A stretch of 21,106 nucleotides of DNA from an uncultured Oscillibacter sp. (GCF_910579365.1 NZ_CAJTUX010000048.1:1-21106), one strand, 5' to 3'; positions 6,437-14,291 are shown, numbered from the stretch's first letter. Notes: generated from the sequence alone by a model not told the origin. A program made the numbers and translations.

Positions 6437-8533
6437 TTATGTCCGGCGGATAGAAGTGCTGACCGCGGTCTTTCCCGTCAGCCGGGCGGTGCGGGCGTCC
6501 GGCTGGCCCAGGCCCGCATAGAGGGTCCAGGCCCCGCTGCCGGGAATCCGCTCTCCAGCGTCGTTGACCACGGTGAGGGCCGAGGGCTCTATGGGAATGT
6601 CCACTGTCTTCGTCTCCCCCGCCCCCAGCTCGATCCGCCGGAAGCCGCAGAGGATGGGATTGGGCGGCGCGTCGGGGGACGCCTCGTCCTTCAAATAGAG
6701 CTGCACCACCTCCTGGGCGGCCCGCCCACCCCGGTTCTCCACTGTGACCCGGGCGGAGGCCTCTCCGGCGGTGACGGCGGTGACCGCCGCGTCGCCGTAG
6801 GTCAGGCCGTAGCCGAAGGGATACAGGGGCTCACCCCGGTAGTAGCGGTAGGTCCGGTTGGTCATGGCGTAATCGGTAAAGGCGGGCAGCTCCTCCAGGG
6901 CTCCGTCCCGGTAGAAGGTCACGGGCAGCTTGCCGGAGGGAGACGCTTTGCCGAAAATCAGGTCCGCAATGGCCCGGCCTCCCCCGGCGCCGGGATACCA
7001 GCCCAGGAGAATGGCGTCCGCTTGGGTCTCGGCCTCGCTGAGGTCGATGGCGCTTCCCGCCAAAAGGACCACCAGCGTGGGCTTCCCCGCCGCCAACACA
7101 TGCCGCAGCAGCATCCGCTGGGGCGAGGGCAGAAGAAGATCCTCCTTGTCCCCGGACCCGGCGGCGTTGCCCTCGTCGGGCTGTTCGCCCTCCAGAGTCT
7201 CGTCCAGGCCCAGGACCAGGACCACCACGTCGCTGCGCTTCACCACCGCCATGGCCTCCGTCATGCGGTCGCTGGCCTGGGCCAGGGGCTCCACCCGGTC
7301 CCGCCAGAGGTGGCAGCCCTCGGCGTACAGCACCCGGCCGCGGCCCTCCATGGCGTCCTGGATGCCCTCCAAGACGGTGACATAGCGGGAGGCGGTGCCG
7401 TGGTAGTTCCCCACCAGAGCCGCCCGGCTGTTGGCGTTGGGACCGATGACCCCGACGGTGCCCACGGTCTCCGGGTTCAGGGGCAAAAGTCCGCTGTTTT
7501 TCAGCAGTACGCAGGACTCCAGGGCAGCCTTGTGGGCCAGGGCCAAATGCTCCGGGCACTCCACCGCCTCATAGGGGATGGAGTCGTACTCGCTCCCCTC
7601 CCCCAGAACGCCCAGGAGATACCGGGTGGTAAAGAGCCGCTCGGCGGCAATTGTAATATCCTCCTCGGAGATCAGCCCCTCCCGCAGGGCCAGGAGCAAA
7701 CAGCGGTAGCAGTCGCCGCAGTTCAGGTCACAGCCGTTTTTCAGCGCCAGGGCTACGGACTGGGCGGTGTTCTCCGTGACCATATGTCCGGTGTGGAAAT
7801 CCCGGATGGCCCAGCAGTCGGAGACCACATGGCCCTGGAAGCCCCAGCGGCCCCGGAGGATGTCTTTCAGCAGCGTCTCGCTGCCGCAGCAGGGCTCGCC
7901 GTTGGTACGGTTGTAGGCCCCCATGACGGCCTCCACCCCGGCGTCCTTGACACAGGCCTCGAAGGCGGGGAGATAGGTCTCCTCCATGTCCTTGGGGGAG
8001 GCCACGGCGTTGAACTTGTGCCGCAGGCTCTCCGGCCCGCTGTGGACGGCAAAGTGCTTGGCGCAGGCGGCGGATTTCATGGTTTCGCCGCTGCCCTGGA
8101 GACCCCGGACGTAGGCCTTGCCCAGCCGGGACGTGAGGCAGGGGTCCTCGCCGTAGGTCTCATGCCCCCGGCCCCAGCGGGGGTCCCGGAAGATGTTGAC
8201 GTTGGGGGACCAGAAGGTCAGGCCCTTGTAAATGTCCCGGTCGTCCTGGGCGGAAAGGGCGTTGTACTTGGCCCGGCCCTCGGTGGCGGCCACGTCCCCC
8301 AGCTTTTCCAAAAGCTCCTCGTCAAACATGGCCGCCAGGCCGATGGCCTGGGGGAAGCTGGTGGCGGTGCCCGCCCGGGCCACGCCGTGAAGGGCCTCGT
8401 TCCACCAGTTGTAGGCGGGGACCCCCAGGCGGGGAATAGGCGGCGCGCTATAGCTCAGCTGGCCGGCCTTTTCCTCCAGGCTCATCTGCGCCACCAGAGC
8501 CCTGGCCCGCCGCCGCGCGGTTTCTCGATCCAT
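6437..8533 (-). CDS. GH3 family beta-xylosidase/beta-glucosidase
   Basis: A 698-residue glycoside hydrolase family 3 enzyme, without a signal peptide, that should remove non-reducing-end sugars from imported oligosaccharides. The YNWWNEALHGVAR motif at about 41-53 and the VVSDCWAI nucleophile motif (D239) resemble the xylosidase-type branch of GH3. KHF at 159-161 fits the usual substrate-binding Lys-His. The (alpha/beta)6-sandwich domain (about 355-530) and a C-terminal fibronectin-III-like domain (about 580-690, ending a typical YPFGYGLTY linker) follow. The ATG at 8533 was chosen because it has an AAAGGAGA site; the frame is open to 8659, but the extra 42 residues are Arg/Pro-rich, overlap the yesL-like gene and do not look like GH3. 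The start is 19 bases after that gene. Beta-xylosidase is favoured by the motif and by the kinase gene next door, but GH3 members are often multifunctional. Confidence 0.92.
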   Translation of the reverse strand: MDRETARRRARALVAQMSLEEKAGQLSYSAPPIPRLGVPAYNWWNEALHGVARAGTATSFPQAIGLAAMFDEELLEKLGDVAATEGRAKYNALSAQDDRDIYKGLTFWSPNVNIFRDPRWGRGHETYGEDPCLTSRLGKAYVRGLQGSGETMKSAACAKHFAVHSGPESLRHKFNAVASPKDMEETYLPAFEACVKDAGVEAVMGAYNRTNGEPCCGSETLLKDILRGRWGFQGHVVSDCWAIRDFHTGHMVTENTAQSVALALKNGCDLNCGDCYRCLLLALREGLISEEDITIAAERLFTTRYLLGVLGEGSEYDSIPYEAVECPEHLALAHKAALESCVLLKNSGLLPLNPETVGTVGVIGPNANSRAALVGNYHGTASRYVTVLEGIQDAMEGRGRVLYAEGCHLWRDRVEPLAQASDRMTEAMAVVKRSDVVVLVLGLDETLEGEQPDEGNAAGSGDKEDLLLPSPQRMLLRHVLAAGKPTLVVLLAGSAIDLSEAETQADAILLGWYPGAGGGRAIADLIFGKASPSGKLPVTFYRDGALEELPAFTDYAMTNRTYRYYRGEPLYPFGYGLTYGDAAVTAVTAGEASARVTVENRGGRAAQEVVQLYLKDEASPDAPPNPILCGFRRIELGAGETKTVDIPIEPSALTVVNDAGERIPGSGAWTLYAGLGQPDARTARLTGKTAVSTSIRRT

Positions 8534-8552
8534 AAGCAATTCTCCTTTGGGT

Positions 8553-9224
8553 TCAGTTTGGTTCTTCGTCCTCCGCCGGGAGCACCCGGCGGAAGATTCT
8601 CCACAGCACCCGGGAGGCCAGCCACGCCGGGCCGGAGGCCCCCGCGATGAAATACACAAAGCCCAGCATCCGCAAGACCGCCAGGGGCAGAAACAGCGGG
8701 ACGGCGACGGGCAAAAGGGCGATCAGCCACAGCAGCAGCGTCCGCCCCGGGGAGCAGAAGGCCAGGGCAAAGGCGTTTTTCACCTGGCCCTTCCAGGTGT
8801 TCTGAAACCTGGCCTGGAGGGGGAACACATAGCACAGCAGGGTCAGGGCGATCACTGCCACAACGGTGGCGACGGTCAGGAACAGCACCCGGAGGGCCCC
8901 CTCCTGCCGGAGGGCAAAAAAGGCGTCCCCCGCCGCCACAACCCCCAGGGCCAGCACCAGCAGGCCCAGGGCCGCGCCCCGCTTGAGGTTGGCCCGGAAG
9001 GCGTCCAGAAAGCCCCGCAGGGTGCGGACCTCCTCCCCCCGGACCAGCTTCAATGTGACATAGTACAGCGCGCACAGGGCAGGCCCGGCGGTAACCACCG
9101 GCAGGGCGCAGAGGACGCAGAGCCAGTTGAGGACAATCAGGTCCCCCAGGGTGCGGAGGACCTGGCCCAGGGAGGCCCGGAGGGGGCTTCCCTCCTCCGG
9201 CCCGGCCTTACGCGTGTCCGCCAT
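8553..9224 (-). CDS. yesL: YesL family membrane protein (DUF624)
   Basis: A 223-residue integral membrane protein with roughly five hydrophobic segments, near residues 28-52, 82-100, 110-133, 160-182 and 185-202. The N-terminal LGQVLRTLGDLIVLNWLCVLCALPVVTAGPALCALYYVTLKLVRGEE is characteristic of YesL/DUF624 proteins, which commonly accompany sugar ABC transporter operons in Firmicutes. Its biochemical role is unknown; an accessory part in transporter assembly or regulation is a guess from context. The ATG lies 4 bases beyond the stop codon of the MalG-type permease gene, with a GAAGGG ribosome binding site inside that gene's end, so translation is probably coupled. Confidence 0.88.
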   Translation of the reverse strand: MADTRKAGPEEGSPLRASLGQVLRTLGDLIVLNWLCVLCALPVVTAGPALCALYYVTLKLVRGEEVRTLRGFLDAFRANLKRGAALGLLVLALGVVAAGDAFFALRQEGALRVLFLTVATVVAVIALTLLCYVFPLQARFQNTWKGQVKNAFALAFCSPGRTLLLWLIALLPVAVPLFLPLAVLRMLGFVYFIAGASGPAWLASRVLWRIFRRVLPAEDEEPN

Positions 9225-9228
9225 AGGC

Positions 9229-10077
9229 TCAGCCCTTCACGCCGCCCAGGGCCACGCCGGCGATGATGTACTTGGACAGGGCGAAGTACACGATGAACAG
9301 GGGCAGGATTGTCAGGGTCAGGCCCAAATAGATCGCGCCGTGCTCCGTCTTATAAATATCGCCCCGAAGGAGGCCCACCATGATCGGCATGGTGTATTTA
9401 CTGTTGTCCGTCAGCAGGATAGTGGGCAGGAAGAGGCTGTTCCAGCTGGAGACGAAGCAGAAGATGGCCTGGGTGGCCATGGCCGGCTTCATGATGGGCA
9501 GCGCGATGCGGTTGAAGGTGTTGAATTCCCCGGAGCCGTCGATCCGGGCCGAGTCCAGCAGCTCCAGAGGCAAAGAGGACAGCATGAACTGCCGCATGAA
9601 GAACACCGTGGCCGGAGCGGCAATGGAGGGGAGGATCAGCGCCAGGAAGTTGTTGGTCATGTGGATCTGGTACATGAACTGGTAGAAGCCGATGCTGGTG
9701 ACCTGGGCGGGAATCATCATCACGCACATGATGACGGTGAAAAAGGTCTTGCGCCCCTTCCACTGGTAGGCCACCAGGGCATAGGCGGTGAGGGCGGAGA
9801 AATACACCGTGCAGGCCGTGGAGCCCACGGAAATGATCATGGAGTTCATGAAGCCCCGGATGGGATTGAAGGTCTTGCCCAGCAGCACGCTCAGGTTGCT
9901 CATCAGGTAGGTGGAGGGCACCAGGGAGATGGCGTGCTGCTGAATCTCATAGGTGCTGCGGGTGGAGTTGACGAGCATGATGACAAAGGGCATCAGGCTG
10001 AGGATGGTCAGCAGGATGCACACGGTATAGGCCACAATTTTAAAGGCCGTGCCGTTGGAGTGTTTCGCGTGTTTCAT
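9229..10077 (-). CDS. Carbohydrate ABC transporter permease, MalG/LacG type
   Basis: The 282-residue protein is one of two membrane subunits of a CUT1-type sugar importer. About six hydrophobic segments are visible, beginning at residue 12. The cytoplasmic EAA loop that docks on the ATPase is at about 171-198 (LELLDSARIDGSGEFNTF onward, ending IALPIMKP). An N-terminal VNSTRSTYEI segment fits the periplasmic loop of the MalG group. Its GGGGAGG ribosome binding site overlaps the end of the partner permease gene, 6 bases upstream. The pair would form the translocation channel for the binding protein encoded at the head of the operon. Confidence 0.94.
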   Translation of the reverse strand: MKHAKHSNGTAFKIVAYTVCILLTILSLMPFVIMLVNSTRSTYEIQQHAISLVPSTYLMSNLSVLLGKTFNPIRGFMNSMIISVGSTACTVYFSALTAYALVAYQWKGRKTFFTVIMCVMMIPAQVTSIGFYQFMYQIHMTNNFLALILPSIAAPATVFFMRQFMLSSLPLELLDSARIDGSGEFNTFNRIALPIMKPAMATQAIFCFVSSWNSLFLPTILLTDNSKYTMPIMVGLLRGDIYKTEHGAIYLGLTLTILPLFIVYFALSKYIIAGVALGGVKG

Positions 10078-10083
10078 GTCCGG

Positions 10084-10998
10084 TTACCTCCCCTCGTCCT
10101 TGTCCCGCATCAGCAGGAAGATCACGCCGGAAAACACCGCGATGATGAGGAACATAATCATGCTGGCCGCGGCGGCCCGGTTGTAGAGATAGCTCCCGCT
10201 GAACGCCTGGTTGTAAATAAACACGCTGGTGGTCAGGGTCGCGTTGTCCGGCCCGCCCAGCAGGAACAGCTTGGGAATGTCGTACATGTTCAGTCCGCCG
10301 ATCATGCTGGTGATCAGGGTGTAGAGCAGGATGGTTTTCAGGTTGGGAATGGTGATCTGGAAGAACAGCTGCACGTCGTTGGCCCCGTCGATCTCCGCCG
10401 CCTCGTAAATCTCAGGGCTGATGCCCAGGACGCCGGAGATCAGGATAATCATGGTGTAGCCGTACCACATCCAGAACTGGATGAAGGCCACGATGAGCTG
10501 GGCCGCCGTCGCATTGATGGAGAAGTTGAAGGGCGTGTTCAGCACGCCCGTGGTCATAAGCAGATCGTTCACCGGGCCGGTGGGATAGCCGAAGAGGGCG
10601 TTGAACAAAATGGCCACGGAGGCCGCCGTGATGATGTTGGGCATATAGAAAACGACCTTGAAGAAGCCCTGACCGGCCAGCTTGTGGCGGTGGCTGGTGA
10701 ACCAGGCCGTCAGCAGCAGGGCCAAGGTAATCTGGGGGATAAAGTTCATGATCCAGAGCTTCACGGTGTTGCCCAGGGATTTAATAAAAGAGGGGTTTTG
10801 AAGGACGCTGACAAAGTTCTTGAACGGCTCGTCCGTCAGGAAGTGCCAGGTCGTGTTTCCCAGGCCCTTGCAGTCCGTGAAGCCCAGGAGGGCGGTGTAA
10901 ATGGTGGGATACAGGGAGAAAACGCAGAAGGCCACAATGAAGGGCAGGCTGAACAAATAGCCGTACCTCGCGTAGCTGAAGCCTTTTCGCTGCTTCAT
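10084..10998 (-). CDS. Carbohydrate ABC transporter permease, MalF/LacF type
   Basis: The 304-residue partner membrane subunit of the CUT1-type importer. It has an N-terminal membrane segment (about 14-36), five further hydrophobic segments, and a clear EAA loop at about 195-222 (PEIYEAAEIDGANDVQLF onward), where the ATP-binding subunit should dock. A short cytoplasmic tail, LLMRDKDEGR, ends the protein. An AAGGAG site lies about 10 bases before the ATG. It is separated from the binding-protein gene by 157 bases holding three tandem hairpins, a layout that usually lowers permease expression relative to the binding protein. Confidence 0.94.
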   Translation of the reverse strand: MKQRKGFSYARYGYLFSLPFIVAFCVFSLYPTIYTALLGFTDCKGLGNTTWHFLTDEPFKNFVSVLQNPSFIKSLGNTVKLWIMNFIPQITLALLLTAWFTSHRHKLAGQGFFKVVFYMPNIITAASVAILFNALFGYPTGPVNDLLMTTGVLNTPFNFSINATAAQLIVAFIQFWMWYGYTMIILISGVLGISPEIYEAAEIDGANDVQLFFQITIPNLKTILLYTLITSMIGGLNMYDIPKLFLLGGPDNATLTTSVFIYNQAFSGSYLYNRAAAASMIMFLIIAVFSGVIFLLMRDKDEGR

Positions 10999-11055
10999 GA
11001 AATCTCAGCTCCTTGAAATCAGATTGGCCGGGCATGGCCGGAGAGGAAGAACGGA

Positions 11056-11147
11056 GCGAAAGGGGCCCGTTCCGGGCCCCTTTCGCCTGGAAGCAGTCTC
11101 TCATCATCTCGGAGCCCGCCCCGAGATGGTCTGGGCCACTGGCCCAG
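11056..11147 (-). promoter_or_regulatory. Three tandem hairpins between the binding-protein and permease genes
   Basis: In the order transcribed: arms 11141-11147/11131-11137 (7 bp, 3-base loop), arms 11121-11128/11105-11112 (8 bp, 8-base loop), and a very stable stem 11073-11086/11056-11069 (14 bp, perfect, 3-base loop). None is followed by a T-run on the minus strand; the last is followed only by a pyrimidine-rich stretch. They lie wholly in the 157-base spacer after the binding-protein stop codon. Hairpins here commonly protect the 3' end of binding-protein mRNA and cut read-through into the permeases. That role is inferred. Confidence 0.7.
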
Positions 11148-11155
11148 AAATCGGC

Positions 11156-12568
11156 TTAGCCCAGATCCACCGTCACATCCAGGTTGTCGGCCACGTCCTG
11201 CTTGAAGTCTTTGATGGCCTGATCCCGGGTCTTGGTGCCGGAGGTATACTGCCGGACCTGATCCCGCCACTTGGTGTTGATGGTTTCATCGTACTGGGTC
11301 AGGCATTTTCCGTTGGCGTACTGGTTGGCGGGGACAAAGGCGTCGAACATGTTCTGTCCGCCCAGGAAGTCCAGGGAGCCGTCGCTCATTTCCATGACCG
11401 TGCCGGAGGCCACGCAGTCCTTGGTGCCGCCCTCGCCGTTCAGCGTTCCGTTGGCCCACATGTACTGGAGGCCGGTCTCGGAGCAGTCCAGGGTGATCCA
11501 GCGGATGATCTCGCCCACGGCCTCTTTGTTGGCGGAGCTGTTGCTGGCCATCAGCCAGGTGCCGCCCCAGAAGAAGCCCACGGGAGGCGCGCAGACCGCC
11601 CAGTCGCCGTATGTACCCTCGCCCACGGCGGAGCCGCCGCAGTTGGGGGCGATGGTGTAGTTGATGAGCCAGGCGGGGCCGAAGAAGCCGAAGATGCCCT
11701 TGTCCCCTTCGCCCTTCATGTCGGCGAACCAGGCGTCCTGCCAGTCCTGGGTGTCATTGTGGTAGTTGTTGTCCTTGAGCTCCTTGGACAGGTCCAGGAA
11801 TTCCTCCCGCTTGGGGTCGATGTTCAGCTTGCCGTCCACGATCCAGCCCTGCTGGGAGCTGTTTTCCACGGCGTGCCACAGGTCGCCGTCGCCGGAGATG
11901 ATGCCATAGCCCTTGCCCTTGAGGGTCTCGGCGGCCTCGTAGAATTTATCCCAGCCATTGGAGCCCGCGCCGATAGCCGCCCCGATGGCGTCGGGGTCGT
12001 CGGTGCCGAAGACCTCCTTGGCAATGGAGCGGCGGTAGATGAACGCGCCGCCGGTGGCCTGATAGCCCAGGCCCACCACCTTGCCGTCGTCGGGCCGGGT
12101 GCCGATGTCCACGGAGTACTGGGCGATGTCGGCGGCCTGGATATCCCCGGCCACGTCAATGCCCAGGTCCTCATAGGGGGCGGCATAGTGGGCGGCGTCG
12201 CCCTGGGTGTACTTCATGACGAACGCGGCCTCGGCGCAGTACATATCCGGGGCGTCGGAGCCGCCGCCGGCCAGGGCCTGGTCCAGGGCGGGCTGGTAGG
12301 CGCCGTCGGTGGTGGCGATGACGGTGGTCTTGACCTCATACTTTTCGGCAAAGTCCGGACGGCTGGCCAGGAACTTGTCGACCATCTTGGGCACCTCGTC
12401 GGTGAAAGCCCAGAGATTCAGCACGGTCTTGCCGCTGGCGGAGCTCCCGCCAGAGCCGCCGTCACCAGAGCCGCCGTCACCAGAGCCGGAACCGGAGCCG
12501 CCGCCGCAGGCGGCCAGGGAGAGCAGCATCACGGCTGCCAGAAGGAGCGCAGAGACTTTCTTTTTCAT
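11156..12568 (-). CDS. Sugar ABC transporter substrate-binding lipoprotein
   Basis: A 470-residue extracellular solute-binding protein (family 1-like) anchored in the membrane by lipid. Residues 1-20 form a signal peptide, with the lipobox LAAC giving the lipidated C21. A Gly/Ser/Asp-rich linker at 22-46 follows, then the folded domain beginning TVLNLWAFTDEVPKMVDKFL. Aromatic residues in such segments as GNGTY-like loops and QDWQDAW fit sugar stacking, but the ligand cannot be read from sequence. A GGAGGAAAAGG ribosome binding site precedes the ATG. It is the first gene of the operon, downstream of a strong promoter and dyad shared with the divergent ROK regulator. The permease genes follow after a hairpin-rich spacer. 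A xylo-oligosaccharide or related beta-glycoside is the likely ligand from the downstream enzymes. Confidence 0.93.
   Translation of the reverse strand: MKKKVSALLLAAVMLLSLAACGGGSGSGSGDGGSGDGGSGGSSASGKTVLNLWAFTDEVPKMVDKFLASRPDFAEKYEVKTTVIATTDGAYQPALDQALAGGGSDAPDMYCAEAAFVMKYTQGDAAHYAAPYEDLGIDVAGDIQAADIAQYSVDIGTRPDDGKVVGLGYQATGGAFIYRRSIAKEVFGTDDPDAIGAAIGAGSNGWDKFYEAAETLKGKGYGIISGDGDLWHAVENSSQQGWIVDGKLNIDPKREEFLDLSKELKDNNYHNDTQDWQDAWFADMKGEGDKGIFGFFGPAWLINYTIAPNCGGSAVGEGTYGDWAVCAPPVGFFWGGTWLMASNSSANKEAVGEIIRWITLDCSETGLQYMWANGTLNGEGGTKDCVASGTVMEMSDGSLDFLGGQNMFDAFVPANQYANGKCLTQYDETINTKWRDQVRQYTSGTKTRDQAIKDFKQDVADNLDVTVDLG
12450..12490. repeat. 15-bp tandem repeat in the lipoprotein linker
   Basis: CCAGAGCCGCCGTCA occurs at 12450-12464 and 12465-12479, followed by a partial third copy to about 12490. 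It encodes the Gly-Ser-Gly-Asp repeat just after the lipidated cysteine. Such low-complexity linkers can change in length by slippage in steps of five residues without breaking the frame. Confidence 0.75.
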
Positions 12569-12610
12569 GTACCTTTTCCTCCAATCAAAAATTTTGGTAT
12601 GTTAGGCGAT

Positions 12611-12640
12611 TAAATTTACTAACTTAGGTTAAAAAATTTA
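12611..12640. promoter_or_regulatory. Probable operator dyad for the ROK regulator
   Basis: TAAATTT (12611-12617) and AAATTTA (12634-12640) form perfect outer arms. The inner part around CTAACTTAGGTTA is an imperfect dyad: 16 of 22 positions at 12615-12636 match their reverse complement. It begins about 12 bases downstream of the predicted operon transcription start, the usual position for a repressor site. An extra GTTAG at 12601-12605 mirrors the CTAAC at 12619-12623. Binding by the adjacent ROK protein is inferred. Confidence 0.5.
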
Positions 12641-12658
12641 CCGCCCGACCTTGCTCCT

Positions 12659-12687
12659 AGTGTAATAGACGCTCAGAAAAATGTCAA
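12659..12687 (-). promoter_or_regulatory. Promoter of the sugar transport operon
   Basis: On the minus strand a perfect TTGACA -35 box (complement of 12682-12687) is followed after 17 bases by TACACT (complement of 12659-12664) as the -10 box. The predicted start is near 12652, giving a leader of about 84 bases that carries the operator-like dyad before the binding-protein ATG. The spacing and the consensus -35 make this a strong candidate. Confidence 0.65.
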
Positions 12688-12729
12688 CAGAAACCATAGC
12701 AATCCGCCAAATTTTGTACAGAACGCCCT

Positions 12730-12768
12730 GGAGATGACTGTTATTTTGTAGGAGATGATAGTTTTTCC
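12730..12768. repeat. Direct repeat pair upstream of the operon promoter
   Basis: GGAGATGACTGTTATT at 12730-12745 recurs as GGAGATGATAGTTTTT at 12751-12766. The 21-base offset is two helical turns, so both copies face the same side of the DNA. They lie upstream of the operon promoter and upstream of the regulator promoter on the other strand. A protein-binding role is possible but unproven. Confidence 0.35.
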
Positions 12769-12827
12769 TGGCTCCGCCACTGGAGGGCTCTTTGGTTTGG
12801 CAATAATATAACCTATCTATCCCCGTG

Positions 12828-12856
12828 TTGAAATTGAAATTAGGCTGTGTTATAAT
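12828..12856 (+). promoter_or_regulatory. Promoter of the ROK regulator gene
   Basis: A TTGAAA -35 box (12828-12833) and a perfect TATAAT -10 box (12851-12856) are separated by exactly 17 bases. The predicted start is near 12863, followed by an AAGGAGGGG ribosome binding site (12871-12879) and the regulator ATG at 12885. The leader is only about 22 bases. Confidence 0.7.
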
Positions 12857-12884
12857 CGAACCAAGTCAACAAGGAGGGGCAACT

Positions 12885-14162
12885 ATGGAGAAGGCGGCTG
12901 CCCAGAGAACGAAGGAGCGCGGAGGCGAACCTGTCCCCGCGCTGCCCTCGAATTTAAAGATACAAAACCGGAAAATGGTGCTCTCCTGCTTCCGGGACAA
13001 CCGGTCCCACTCGGTGGCGGACGTGGTGGCCCGCACTGGCATCAGCAAACTGACGGTGATGAAGGCCATCCAGTTTTTTTGCGGAAAGGGGATTCTGGCC
13101 AGCTCCGGCAAAGGGGATTCCACGGAGCTGGGGGGGAAGAAGCCGGAGTACTTCCGCTTTTCCTGCGGGAAGTACCTGCTGACTATCCGCATGTGGCCGG
13201 AGGACCTGGGCCTGACGCTGTTCGACATGCGCATGAACAAGGTAGACAGCTCCCATCTGGCCTGGATCATCCCGGACGCGCCCGAGGAGGCGTTCCGCAT
13301 CATCGAGAACAGCGCCCTGGCGCTGCTGGCCCGGGCCGGGGTCGACCGGGAGGAGCTGTATGGCGTCAGCCTGTCCTCCTCCGGCATCGTGGACTATGAC
13401 CATCTGACGCTGAAATACAGCGTCCACACGCCCAACTGGGGGGCGAACGTTCCAATTGGCGATTATCTCCGGGGCATCTTCGGTCCCGGCCCGGCGCTCT
13501 CCGAGGAGAACGCCGGAAAATCCATCAGCCGGGCCATACTCAACGAGCAGGAGGACCCAAACCGGTCCATTCTGGTTCTGTTCACCTCCTGGGGACTCTC
13601 CGGGGCGCTGATTCAGGACGGGCGCATTCTGAACGGGCGGAACTCCCTGGTGGGCGAGATCGGCCATATGATCCTGGACCAGAACGACCCGGAGCTTTGC
13701 AGCTGCGGCAGCCGGGGCTGCGCAGAACGGCTGGTGTCCGTTGCCCGGGTGCGGAAGATGATCGCCGGGGACCCTCCGCCGGAGGGCTCTCCCCTGTCCC
13801 GCCTTCCGGCGGAGGCGGTGGAGCTGCGGCACCTCTTCGCCTCCTCCCGGCAGGAGGATGCCTACGCCCGGAAATACGTGGCCTATATGGCGGATCGGTT
13901 CGCCGCCCTTTTGCGGAATGTGTCGCTGGTGTTCAGCCCGGAGAAGGTAGTCTTCGTGGGGGACTACGCCGTGGCGGACGAGTATTTTGACCAGCGGATA
14001 CGCCAGCAGCTCTCCTCCTTCCGCTACTTGTCCCTGAGCCAGCCCATGGAGATCGCCTACGACACCCGGTCCCTGACAGAGCTGGACGCCCTGGGCGGTG
14101 CGGTGGCGCTGATCGACCACTATCTCTCCCGGCCGGAGCTGTATGAGGAGACAGGCTCCTGA
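12885..14162 (+). CDS. ROK family transcriptional regulator (XylR-like)
   Basis: A 425-residue sugar-responsive repressor, transcribed divergently from the transport operon. Residues about 25-85 form a winged helix-turn-helix (SVADVVARTGISKLTVMKAI is the recognition region). The rest is a ROK sugar-binding domain with the zinc site H261, C272, C274 and C279 in GHMILDQNDPELCSCGSRGCAE. The ATG at 12885 was chosen over an upstream in-frame ATG at 12825 because it has an AAGGAGGGG site and the upstream ATG lies before the promoter. The expected role is to repress the divergent operon in the absence of inducer, by analogy with XylR; D-xylose or a xyloside is the likely inducer but this is inferred from the neighbouring enzymes. 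A strong terminator follows. Confidence 0.92.
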   Translation: MEKAAAQRTKERGGEPVPALPSNLKIQNRKMVLSCFRDNRSHSVADVVARTGISKLTVMKAIQFFCGKGILASSGKGDSTELGGKKPEYFRFSCGKYLLTIRMWPEDLGLTLFDMRMNKVDSSHLAWIIPDAPEEAFRIIENSALALLARAGVDREELYGVSLSSSGIVDYDHLTLKYSVHTPNWGANVPIGDYLRGIFGPGPALSEENAGKSISRAILNEQEDPNRSILVLFTSWGLSGALIQDGRILNGRNSLVGEIGHMILDQNDPELCSCGSRGCAERLVSVARVRKMIAGDPPPEGSPLSRLPAEAVELRHLFASSRQEDAYARKYVAYMADRFAALLRNVSLVFSPEKVVFVGDYAVADEYFDQRIRQQLSSFRYLSLSQPMEIAYDTRSLTELDALGGAVALIDHYLSRPELYEETGS

Positions 14163-14221
14163 TGGCAGAGGATTCTTAAGCCTGCGCTATTTTAGCGGAA
14201 TGTACAGGTCTCCCGCGTTAC

Positions 14222-14263
14222 GAAAGCCCACGGAATTTTTTGATTCCTGTGGGCTTTCTTTTT
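14222..14263 (+). terminator. Intrinsic terminator after the ROK regulator gene
   Basis: GAAAGCCCACGGAAT (14222-14236) pairs with the downstream ATTCC-T-GTGGGCTTTC (14243-14258), leaving one bulged T and a short T-rich loop. A TTTTT tract follows at 14259-14263. It lies 60 bases past the regulator's stop codon and marks the end of the sugar locus. Confidence 0.9.
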
Positions 14264-14291
14264 CCCTCCGGCAAAAGCGCTGTTCCATATT

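Noticed and set aside
7022..8650. A 542-codon plus-strand open frame opposite the GH3 gene
   Set aside because: It is a shadow of the GH3 gene in GC-rich DNA, without motifs or a suitable ribosome binding site.
8534..8659. Upstream extension of the GH3 reading frame by 42 residues
   Set aside because: The extension overlaps the YesL-like gene, is Arg/Pro/Cys-rich, and the ATG at 8533 has the clear ribosome binding site.
9127..12613. Long plus-strand open frames opposite the permease and binding-protein genes
   Set aside because: They mirror the codon pattern of the real genes and are rich in His, Gln and Gly; no domain could be recognised.
12569..12884. Catabolite (cre) site in the divergent control region
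   Set aside because: I searched by eye for the WTGNAANCGNWNNCW pattern on both strands and found no acceptable match.
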